From Panagrolaimus kolymaensis (taxonomy: Eukaryota; Nematoda; Chromadorea; Rhabditida; Panagrolaimidae): a stretch of DNA of 64,000 bases. This document shows positions 1-8,648 of this stretch, piece after piece. The translations under genes and the position numbers were made by a program. Location: NCBI GenBank assembly GCA_028622995.1, contig JAJQJQ010000005.1, positions 7,440,001 to 7,504,000 on the forward strand. Reading direction: 5' to 3'. Each line of letters opens with the position of its first letter. Within the stretch, counting starts at the first letter, position 1. The notes under the pieces were generated by a model. The model was not told the DNA's origin. It made no database searches and was given only the letters and a program-made list of their open reading frames with translations.

Positions 1-1
1 T

Positions 2-1017
2 TATATTCCCAAAACTCCAGCTATCGCTGTTGCTTCATCAAAAGGTGGCGGAAATGCTCTTAAATTGGGAGCTAAAAATGTTTCGGATGACGCGTTTATG
101 CAACAACTTCGAAATGAAGGTCAAATGGTTTCTGATGTTCAAAAGGCCACCATCACAGATAAAGCTAAACCTATTATTCCCGCAGATCGCAGCCCAGTGT
201 ATGTTCATGCTGTTGAAAAATTAAATGCAAGCGTTTCTCGTAATGGCGGAATTGAAAACGCTGAAGTATGTTTTGTTGCTCGTCTTCAAAAACTTTATTT
301 TTAAAATAATTACTTTAGATTCTTGGAAATATTTCTCTTAATATCACTGAAACCGAATTCAATACTGTTACCCTTAAAATGAATAGCAAACCCGTTGCTG
401 GAACTCAAATTCAAGTTCATCCCAATTTGGATAAATCTGTTTGGCAAAAAGAAGGCCGCCTTAAACTAAAAAGTTTACAAAAACCTTATCCACTTAGCAC
501 TGATGTTGGACTTATTAAATGGCGGAATGTTTTAAATGAAGAAGACCAGCTTCCTTTAACATGTATGCTCATTTCCATTAAATTAAAGGTTGTTTAACGA
601 TTGCATGTTTTTTTAGTGAATGTTTTTCCCAATGAAAGCGCTGATGGTTGCATTGTTAATATTGAATATACTCTTCAAAAAGATATTGTTCTTACTGATG
701 TTGTTATTACAATTCCCCTTCCAACTGCCACTCAACCTATCGTTTCTGAAGTTTATGGTTCATATGATTATATTCGTTCTAAATCACAACTTATTTGGTC
801 CATTCCCATCATTGATTCTTCAAGTGAAAATGGTACACTTGAATTTTCTGTTCCTAATGGACAAAGTGATCATTTCTTCCCTGTTAACATTTCATTCACA
901 TCCGAAAGTCTCGTTTGTGGAATCGAAGTTGATGATGTTACTGATCATGATGGAGGAAATATCATAAAATACAGTACTCATTCGGGTATTGTAGTGGATA
1001 AATATGAAATTATTTAA
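2..1017 (+). CDS. Coatomer delta subunit (delta-COP), C-terminal part, 5' end off window
   Basis: Delta-COP is a subunit of the COPI coat, which drives retrograde Golgi-to-ER vesicle traffic. Three exons are visible: 2-265, 319-562 and 617-1017, with introns of 53 and 54 bases. The frame enters at base 2 with the linker segment KGGGNALKLGAKNVSDDAF, then continues into the mu-homology domain (KSVWQKEGRLKLKS, then PLTLNVFPNESADGC across the second intron, then CIVNIEYTLQKDIVLTDVVI). The junction TTG codon is completed by splicing t|tg, which restores the conserved PLT-[IL]-N stretch. The stop is TAA at 1015-1017. The longin-like N-terminal half lies upstream of the window if it exists. A second, N-terminal-only copy follows at 1826. 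Family assignment is firm; whether this copy is complete cannot be seen. Confidence 0.9.
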
Positions 1018-1825
1018 TACATATTTTGTGCGAAAAATAATTGCTTAAATTTTTGCTTAAATTTTTGCTTAAATTTTTGCTTAAATTTTTGCTTAAATTA
1101 TTATTTAAAAGCTGTTTTTTTTATCATCAAAGCTCTTTACGTTTTAATTTATTGTATTTGTACTATTCAAAAAGATTAAATAAAAAGAAACACTGGCCTT
1201 ATAATATTTTACTGGAGGTATAATGTTTGATAAAAAAAATTATAAAAGTATTTTAAAAGTAATGAAGGCGTAAAAATAGAAACAAAAAACTCTGACATTT
1301 ATGTAAAATAAACTTTTTTTAAGAATTCAAGAATGAATGAAAAAAAAACCATGAATAAAAATAAACGTGAAGGATTTTTGATCAAACTATGTATGTACTT
1401 GCATATCAAAATATGATGTCTTTGTTTTTCTAAAGTTATAAGCGTCTGTCTCTTCTTTATTTTTCCATTATTCATTATTATAAAAAAGTTTACCAAAAAA
1501 AAAGTTTAATCGTATCCATAAAGGGTTATAAAATAAGTTAATATTATTTTCAAAATAAAATTTTTAAGTAGCCTCATGTCTTGTGAGGAATGAGTGAATA
1601 AAGCGATCATCATCATACGGTTGGTTATCCGAAAATACGTTGCATCATTATTTGTTTTAAAAGATGGTAAGCTACTCTCAGATACATTAACTCTTTATGC
1701 AATTATAAACTTATCACTGCGTGTTTTTTTTTTGTGAATCTTTTATCGCTATGTATTTTTAACTATATTTAACATGGCAACGAAAACAAAATTGTATTCT
1801 GTTAATTTTTAGGTCATTCTTCAAT
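1018..1825. other. Intergenic gap between the two delta-COP copies
   Basis: About 0.8 kb of AT-rich sequence. It holds an 11-bp minisatellite near its start and, at 1811-1812, an intron-type AG acceptor just before the next start codon. No other open frame looks coding. Confidence 0.7.
1041..1098. repeat. 11-bp tandem minisatellite
   Basis: About five head-to-tail copies of an 11-base unit (TTGCTTAAATT) lie directly downstream of the delta-COP stop codon. The unit is near perfect until the last copy decays. It reads through as Leu/Lys/Phe in one frame, which is an artefact of periodicity and not a gene. Confidence 0.9.
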
Positions 1826-2690
1826 ATGGTTCTTCTTGTTGCAGCAGTAATAAATAAAAATGGAAAACAATTAGTTGCTCGTCAATTTGTTAATGAAATG
1901 ACCAAATCAAGATTGGTAGGACTTTTGGATGCTTTTTCAAAGCTTGTTAGCACTGATTTATGTAAGTTTTTTATTTTCGTAAAGATGAGTAACATGGATT
2001 TTGTTTTAGCTCAACGTCAACACACCTTTGTTGAAACCGATAGTGTTCGTTATGTTTATCAACCGCTGGATGATATTTATGTGGTGCTTGTTACAACCAA
2101 AGCTTCAAACATTTTGGAAGATCTTGAAGCTTTACGACTTTTCTCAAGAGTTATTCCTGAATATTGTAAAAGCAATGATGAAGCTGAAATTTTGAATAAA
2201 GCCTTTGAACTAATTTTCGCTTTTGATGAAATTGTTGCACTTGGATATCGTGAAAATGTTAATCTTGCTATGATTCGAACTTACACTGAAATGGATTCAC
2301 ATGAAGAACGTGTTCATAAACAAATTGTTAATGTAAGTTTTGTAGTTATTTTAAAATCAAGTTTATTGATGAAAATTTTAGGCTCAAATTCGTGATGCTG
2401 CTAATAAAGCTCAACAACGTGCTAAAGAACTAGCTCAACAACGTGCCCAAGAACTCAAAAGGATCCGTAGTATGGGTGAAGCCGGACGTGGATTTAGATC
2501 AAGCGATGCACATAATTTTTCAGCTGCCGAAACCGCTTTGAATTCATCAACATCATCGTACATTCAAAAAACTCCTGTTGTTTCATCAAAAGGTGGTGGA
2601 AAAGCTCTCAAATTAGGAGCTAAAAAAGTTTCAGATGATGCATTCATGCAACAGCTTCGTACTGAAGATCAAATTTTTGGTAATTTTTAA
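1826..2690 (+). CDS. Truncated second copy of coatomer delta subunit (N-terminal half only)
   Basis: Three exons, 1826-1961, 2010-2332 and 2382-2690, give 255 residues. The product begins MVLLVAAVINKNGKQLVARQ and carries the delta-COP longin-type domain (HTFVETDSVRYVYQPLD, SNILEDLEALRLFSRVIPEY), then an Ala/Gln-rich helix and the linker IRSMGEAGRGFRSSDAHNF. It stops after FMQQLRTEDQIFGNF, exactly where the copy at 1-265 continues into the mu-homology domain. A typical delta-COP has roughly 500 residues, so half is missing. A GTAATTTT sequence at the break could be a donor, but no downstream exon was found before 4 kb. An intron-type acceptor (ATTTTTAG) lies 13 bases before the ATG, suggesting trans-splicing. 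The segment shared with the first copy is clearly diverged, so this is an old paralogue and not an assembly repeat. Confidence 0.8.
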
Positions 2691-3229
2691 TGTACTGTAT
2701 TGAAACCAATAATGTATTATTTGTCTTTTAAACCTTTTGCTTTCCCAGCCTTCGCTGCAAGGACAATGCACTTACTGCGCAGCTAATTCGCAGCTTATTT
2801 TGCAGTAAAGGCGCAACTAACGAAATTACGCTGCGCAGTTACTGCAAATAAGCTGCGCAGTAACTGCAACTTCTTTTGCAGCTAATGCCCATTAACTGCA
2901 ATTTTTTTGCAGCTATTATTTTCTTTCGTTTTTACGCTTGCATATCAATATAAAATTTGATCAAAAATCAATATTTCTCTTTATTAAAAGCAATATTTTA
3001 TACATTGCTTTTAATTAAAGAAAAGTATTAACTTTTAACCAACGAATTAGAATAAACGCGACACGAATTTAACGAGGAATAAAAAGAGGAACTAACCTAA
3101 ACTAGCTATACCTACTTAGTTTGGTTAGTTATTTTTTCTAATAAACGTAGCAAAAATATTATAATAAACGAATAATCAGGTGAAATGGTGATAATAAAAT
3201 ACGCATAAAAATTTAAATTCAAAATGCAT
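2691..3229. other. Non-coding gap with CTGCA-rich fold-back
   Basis: No coding frame seen. The stretch 2745-2925 is rich in TGCAG/CTGCA/TGCGCAG words arranged partly as an inverted repeat; the rest is plain AT-rich sequence. Confidence 0.6.
2790..2856. repeat. Fold-back (imperfect palindrome), CTGCA family
   Basis: The arm at 2790-2808 (GCAGCTTATTTTGCAGTAA) is the near-perfect reverse complement of the arm at 2839-2856, one base shorter. A related fold-back built of the same words occurs at 9567-9611, so this is likely a small dispersed repeat family. Confidence 0.7.
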
Positions 3230-3278
3230 TTTTGCCTCAAGAAATTGTTTTTTTGTAACTTTCAAAAGGGATAAAAAA

Positions 3279-3303
3279 ATTTCTGCAACTTACAAACAGA
3301 AAT
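3279..3303 (-). repeat. Hairpin 1 with 5' splice-like site in the loop; 13-nt exon-like block 3294-3306
   Basis: A 7-bp stem (ATTTCTG at 3279-3285, CAGAAAT at 3297-3303) encloses an 11-nt loop. On the minus strand the loop contains GTAAGT, preceded by a 13-nt block at 3306-3294 that itself follows CCTTTTTAG. Confidence 0.7.
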
Positions 3304-3373
3304 ATTCTAAAAAGGATTATTACAAATGGAGAATTCTTATAACAACTAACAATCAAAAAACAAAACAAAAAAG

Positions 3374-3397
3374 GCTTTGTTACTTACAAAACAAAGC
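3374..3397 (-). repeat. Hairpin 2; 13-nt exon-like block 3388-3400
   Basis: An 8-bp perfect stem (GCTTTGTT at 3374-3381, AACAAAGC at 3390-3397) encloses an 8-nt loop. On the minus strand: acceptor TATTTTAG, 13 nt, donor GTAAGT. The stem sequence differs from the other copies but pairing is kept. Confidence 0.7.
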
Positions 3398-3434
3398 TTT
3401 CTAAAATAATAATACATTGGAGGTGGAAAAAAAA

Positions 3435-3459
3435 CTATCTGTAACTTACAAACAGATAG
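3435..3459 (-). repeat. Hairpin 3; 13-nt exon-like block 3450-3462
   Basis: An 8-bp perfect stem (CTATCTGT at 3435-3442, ACAGATAG at 3452-3459) encloses a 9-nt loop. On the minus strand: acceptor CCCTTTACAG, 13 nt, donor GTAAGT. Confidence 0.7.
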
Positions 3460-3509
3460 CACCTGTAAAGGGAGAACATCATTAAACAACATACATTAAA
3501 AATAAAAAA

Positions 3510-3531
3510 TTCTGTTACTCACCAAACAGAA
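3510..3531 (-). repeat. Hairpin 4; 13-nt exon-like block 3523-3535
   Basis: A 7-bp perfect stem (TTCTGTT at 3510-3516, AACAGAA at 3525-3531) encloses an 8-nt loop. On the minus strand: acceptor GTATTTCAG, 13 nt, donor GTGAGT. Confidence 0.7.
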
Positions 3532-3574
3532 GTTCCTGAAATACAAAAAATAAAAAATAGTGTGAGAAAAAACA

Positions 3575-3595
3575 ATCTGCAACTTACAAACAGAT
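3575..3595 (-). repeat. Hairpin 5; 13-nt block 3588-3600 with degenerate acceptor
   Basis: A 5-bp stem (ATCTG at 3575-3579, CAGAT at 3591-3595) encloses an 11-nt loop containing GTAAGT on the minus strand. At the place where the other four copies have (C/T)AG, this one has CAT. Confidence 0.6.
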
Positions 3596-3702
3596 CGCAC
3601 ATGTTAATGGAATATAAGGAAAAATAACTACAGATTGTTAAGAAAAAGGATATATATAATAATTCCATGGAAAGTTAAAAAAAACAATCTCTTGAGGCAA
3701 AA

Positions 3703-4024
3703 GGATATTCTATAATATTGCTTCCCGTTTCGAACATACTCGGTAACAAATTACTGGGGTTTAATATACAACAAAGGAAAAGGATTAAAATACTAAAAAG
3801 GAGCAAAAAAATAAAAGTGAAGGTTGTAAAAAATGCAAACTCAAAGAAAAGCAGAAGCACATTGCAAATTGCGAGCGCCCAATTTGGTTTTTTTAAAAAT
3901 AAATATTTTTATTGATTGTTTTTTTGAACCATTTTCAATAAAAAAATTTAATTCAATTTTTATACTACCCAATTTTCGCGAAACAGATTTGATATTAAGA
4001 TAACCATTAAATTTTTGTAATGAA
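3703..4024. other. AT-rich gap upstream of the transposase-like gene
   Basis: About 320 bases. Open frames here are low-complexity Phe/Leu or Lys runs. No TATA-like or other site could be singled out with confidence. Confidence 0.5.
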
Positions 4025-6503
4025 ATGTTTAATACAGAAGGTGAAAAGAGAAGAGCGGCTGAATATCGTAAGCTTATAAAAGGTCCTGTTGAAGGACAAG
4101 ATCAACCTGTTTCACCGGGGAATTTTTCAAATAATCCCAATGCTGATAATTTTCGATATGACTCTTTTGATTCTGATCCAGTAATTCCAGACTATAATTT
4201 TGATGAAAACTGGGAAAATTACAGGCATCAGCTGGATTTGGATGATATTATTTGGAACCCTGATGAGCCTTCAACCTCATCAGAAATCACAGTTGAAAAG
4301 TTATTTCCCAATTCTCCATATTCGACTATTGAATTTTCAATGGCTATGATGGCAATGGCTCGTCGAAAAAATTTATCTGATGCTGCAGTTAATACTGTGT
4401 TAGATTTATTTCGAATTTTCCTTCCTGAATCAAATCGAGTTCCATCTTCTTATGAAAAGATTAAGAGTATTGTGGCCTCAAAAGCTGAATCAAATTTTGT
4501 CAAGGATACATTTGTGTTGTGCAGTTCTTGCTTGAAAGATATTTGTACATGTGGAAAAAATGAAAAAGCTATTTTATTAACCTTCGATATAAATTCCCAG
4601 CTTTCTTCATTGCACCGAAGTAAAAAAATATTTATTATATCCCCATTAAAAATCTATTTTTAGAATATGCAAATGTCATGAATGACTATAAAGCTAAAAT
4701 GCTATTACAAACTGAATATATGGATATTCATCAAACTGAACATTATCGACAAGTTTCTGCGAAAACTCCAAATATGTTTCCCGTTTCATTGTACACTGAT
4801 GGGGGAAGATATTCTAAAACGGGGAATGCTGAAGGCTGGCCATTAGCGGCTTTTGCATTGGATCTTCCTCCCAAAATTAGACACAAATATTCGAATATTG
4901 TTTATTATGCATATTGGTATGGAAGATCAAAACCAAATTGGAGTTTTATTTTCAACAAATTAGGACGCCCCTCAAGATTTTCTGTCGATGAAACTCTGTT
5001 TTCAATTAAATATCTGCAAGTTATTGCAGATATTCCAGCCCGGCAACATTTATTATCAATGATCAATGTTCAAGGTTATGATAGCTGCTTTAACTGCAAT
5101 ATCCATGGTTTTTATAAAGGACAGTAAGGGTTTTATTATTGTATCTTCACATACAACGTAGTAATCATTTTAGTGTTATTTTTCCATTGGTCCCTTTTAT
5201 AAACCGTGATCCTGACACTTTTATTAATTTAACTCAAGGCGTTACTGGTCGAAGCATTTTGAATGGTTTAGTTGAAAATTTTCCAAAAGCTGTTGCAATT
5301 GATGTCATGCATTCAGTTTATCGTGGACCTGTGGAAGACGATCTTTCCAGATTATTAAAAGGCTTTCGTGTGAACGTTGATGTTTTTAGGCTTATTAAAA
5401 TTTCTCAAAATGGAAGAGCTGAACTCGATTTAATTATTTCTAAGTAAGTTTCTTGATGAAAATTATAATTTAAAAAAAACAAGATTATTTTTAGAATAAA
5501 TTTCCCCAAAGAATACCAAAGAAATAAACTTCGGCCAACTTCCGTCTTTTCCACTTGGAAGGCATCAGAACTTAAACTATTCAGTATATATATTGTACCC
5601 ACAGTTTTATTTTATGTTGCTACACTTTCGAGTGAACAAGAATATCTAAAAGATCTTGTTCAAAATATGATTTTATATTCATCAGCCATCAGAATGCTCA
5701 CAAGTTCTCGAATTTCTAATCAAATGATTGAATCAGCAAAAGCTATTTTAATATTCTGGGCACAAAACCGTGAGCGTTTATGGACTTCTTCTGCTATGAC
5801 ATTTAAAGCTCATGAAAATTTGCATTTGCCCCAGCAAGTACTTTCTCATGGCCCATTGTCAACCCATTCTGCTTTTGCTGGAGAATCAGCAATTGGAAAA
5901 ATTGGTGAAAATATCACATGTTTTAACATGGATGTTACCGTAAAACAAATTGGTGAAAGAATGAGTCTTTTGAGATCAACAATATGTTGGTTAGAAAGAA
6001 ATGGTTCACCCAAATTAAAAACTTATTTCAATTGCGATGATACAAAAACAACTCAAGTTTGTTCGCTTCCTCAAAATATTGTTGAATATGTTAATCGATT
6101 TTATTTAAACTGGATATCCCTTTCTGAAATTCAAGTTGATGGTTATTCGATTTCTCATTACAACCGAGCCTCGAATCCAAATTGTTATGTTGCTGTAAGA
6201 AACGAAGATAAATATGAAGTCATTAAAGTCATGGGCATCATCAAAACAGCAACAAATGAATTATATTTTTGTGGTCATCGATTAAAAGTATTAGATTATT
6301 TTACAAATTTGATAAATAGTAATTCATTTTTGAAAAACCATCCTCTCGCTTATCAATATTGCTGCTACGCAAATAAAAATGATTTTGAATGCGAAGAACT
6401 TGCTTTGTTTAATGTTCAAAGTTTTTTATCAAAATATGCAATAATTGCAGTTTCCACACATTTATTTTTTATGACTATTCCTCACCCTTATGAACATAAT
6501 TAA
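4025..6503 (+). CDS. CACTA/EnSpm-like (Tnp2 + DUF4218 type) transposase-derived protein
   Basis: Four exons, 4025-4619, 4664-5123, 5174-5443 and 5495-6503, joined by 44-51-base introns in perfect phase, encode about 777 residues without a break. The middle part has the Tnp2-like pattern VSLYTDGGRYSKTGNAEGWP followed by ALDLPPKIRHKY and a CFNCNIHGFYKG cysteine motif. Then come AIDVMHSVYRG and FPKEYQRNKLRP with the TWKASELKLF block typical of transposase/DUF4218 proteins. NLHLPQQVLSHGPLSTHSAF matches the DUF4218 heart (HxxxHL...GPLxxxSAFxxE). The N-terminal 150 residues are acidic, with a CSSC...CTC cluster. No CACTA-type terminal inverted repeats were found at its flanks, so it may be immobile or domesticated. 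The assignment rests on pattern memory only. Confidence 0.7.
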
Positions 6504-6694
6504 TGTAAATTTATGAATAAAAATTTAAACTTTTATTTTTAACATGTATATTTAAAATCACACAACTTATAAACCAAAAAAGAGAAGAAAAAAAATAAAT
6601 ATATATACTATTAAGCAGCAAACAATATTTCGGGTTAAAGTTAAGGATTATGCATGAATATTATAAATGTATTTGATGAACATGCAATTAAGTT

Positions 6695-8648
6695 CTAAGC
6701 ATCTTCTTCATATTCATCAACAACTTGGCCACCACTTTCATCCATTGGTGTTTGCTTGAGACTATAGCTTAAACCAAGATTGGTGGCCCAAGCATAAGCA
6801 TTAAATCTTGCTGAATCTTCGCCAATGCTACGTTTTTCTGCTTGAAAATCAGCAACAGTAGCTTCTTCAGGAGTGAAAGCAAAACCACCATCCTCGTATG
6901 ATCTAACATCATGAATTTTCAATTGACGATTATGGGAAGCACGAGTGTTGACACTTTGGTTGATATATGATCTTGCGTAACATAAAAAATTTAATCGATG
7001 GTCCGCAATGAATATGTTGCTGATTAAAAGATCCAATGATACTAAAAAAATTTTGCTTTATTTTATTTAAAAAAAATATTAAAGTGTTCGCTTACAGTAG
7101 AAGGCAGTATTTGCCTTAAAACTAAGACAAGGCTTTGTTTCACCAGCTTTACGACGAGGACCATGGTCATAAAAACATGTTGGTACGAAAACATTTTTGG
7201 AAATATCAGGCCCGATAAGGAGCTGCAAAAGAGCACTCGCACAGATTCCTGCATTGTTGTAGTTACTGATGAAGAACGCTTGATTGGAAAACAACATTGG
7301 TCTGATGTCTCCACGAGAACCGCACAAAATTGGGGAACTGCGGCCTCGGAAGTCCATAATTTTTTCAGTTAAGATTCTAGCTGAGTCATTTAAAGAAGAA
7401 ATTTGAACAGGGAGTTGGTCCACCATAATTTTAAAGCCAGTAATTTTATCTTTTTTACTAACTTTATCAATGGCTTTCTTACCAATCAACATCTTGACTT
7501 GATTTGTTAAAACAGCAAGTTGAATTTGGTTTTGCTGATTAGCTTCAGTTTGTTCACGAAGTTGCCGTTCAAGGATATCAATTTTTGCTTCAGCAATTGC
7601 TTGTCTTTGTGAACCTTGGCTTTCATCCTAAAAACATATGCTTAGTCAATGAAATTTACATTTATTTTTACCTCAAGATTGATAAGTTCATTATCGATTG
7701 CACTAATCTTTTCATCAGTTTCATCAGAATTTCCTTTAAAAATTAGGGTTCCAGTAACATATTCACCTGGATCATTGCGACTACAAAAATATATTTAAAT
7801 ATCTAACAATATTATTATTAGCATAGCCTTACTAGAAAGTGATTTCTCTGCCTGGTTCCATATCAATCCGTTCTTGAAGAGTAGTTTGGACGTTCCAAAA
7901 ATTATCCACATCATTTATATGTATTTTATATAAAGTTGCTCCAACATCAATAAGCATCCACAAATCCTTAATGAGTTCCGAAATGGGTGTTGTGCCAGGT
8001 TTAGGACGCTTTGCTGGTGGTGGTGCTTTAAGTGGTGATGTTTTATTTGATCGAGCATTTTCATTGGAAAAAATTGAAAAATTCATCTGCAATAAATATT
8101 TATATATTTTAAATCTTATTCCGCTTAAAATTGGCCCAAAAAATTCCACTGTTTTAACTTTTATTGCAACAATTTCATTGCTCAAAATAAAATTCCATTA
8201 AAAAAAATAAGTTATTCTAATAATTTAAGTAAATTTTAATATTTAATTATTCTTAGTTCAGTTTTTGAAATCTGAATTTTGATTTTTAAAGAAACCCTTA
8301 ATCTTTTGTTTTTGTTATTATAGTGTTAAAAAATGAAACCACGTCTTTCCTCATGACCAATTTTGATTTTTTTAATGAAAGTTAGTTATATTTTCCTCTT
8401 AATAAAAAAAACCATACCTGACGGTGAACTTCTTCACCTTTTTCAACATCTTCAACGGATTCAATGGATTCAATGGATTCAACGGATCCAACGGATTCAA
8501 CATCTTCACCATCTTCAACGGATTCATCGGATTCAACGGATTCAACGGCTTTAACAATAGGTTTAAATGATACAGCGTCATCGCCGAGAATGATGCTTGA
8601 AGCATCGTCCATTTGAAGCCATTTTATTGCTTCAGAAATGGATTCCAT
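6695..8648 (-). CDS. Unrecognised coiled-coil protein with acidic Ser/Val/Glu repeat N-terminus
   Basis: The minus-strand model has five exons: 8648-8418, 8086-7833, 7780-7672, 7627-7096 and 7041-6695, about 490 residues. The first exon (77 codons) starts MESISEAIKWLQMDDASS and is mostly ESVES/ESIES tripeptide repeats; its donor CAG|GTATGG is phase 0 and matches the acceptor TATTGCAG at 8087, right before an ATG. That acceptor could instead be a trans-splice site, in which case the gene starts at 8086 with MNFSIFSNENARSN (413 residues). Then follow a Pro/Lys-rich tract (PPPAKRPKPGTTP), a coiled coil (DILERQLREQTEANQQNQ), and a C-terminal block containing NNAGICASALLQLLIG and ARSYINQSVNTRASHNRQL. 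The last block has a faint BEN-domain look that I do not trust. It ends acidic (VVDEYEEDA). Confidence 0.55.
8440..8550. repeat. 9-base-periodic coding minisatellite
   Basis: On the plus strand, units of the type TTCAACGGA/TTCAATGGA repeat about a dozen times. On the minus strand they encode SV-E/SI-E triplets inside exon 1 of the coiled-coil gene. Confidence 0.75.

Larger units (their letters stand above)
3230..3702. mobile_element. Inverted-repeat-bounded 473-bp segment with internal hairpin array (MITE-like or micro-exon locus)
   Basis: The left arm, 3230-3259, begins TTTTGCCTCAAGAAATTG. The right arm, 3674-3702, is its reverse complement with one substitution and one indel. Between the arms lie five hairpins, each with ACTTAC or ACTCAC in the loop. 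No clear target-site duplication flanks the arms, so transposition is not proven. Read on the minus strand, the interior looks like a series of tiny exons. This could be a non-autonomous element, a micro-exon gene captured between inverted repeats, or both. Confidence 0.6.

Noticed and set aside
1041..1223. Lys/Leu/Phe open frame downstream of delta-COP
   Set aside because: It is produced by an 11-bp tandem repeat; no splice or codon evidence supports a gene.
3230..3702. CRISPR array
   Set aside because: Repeats are hairpins with variable stems and irregular 50-80 base spacing in a eukaryotic context; no constant direct repeat.
6911..7100. BEN-domain assignment for the orphan coiled-coil gene
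   Set aside because: The resemblance is only in helix spacing; key residues could not be matched with confidence, so no family was assigned.
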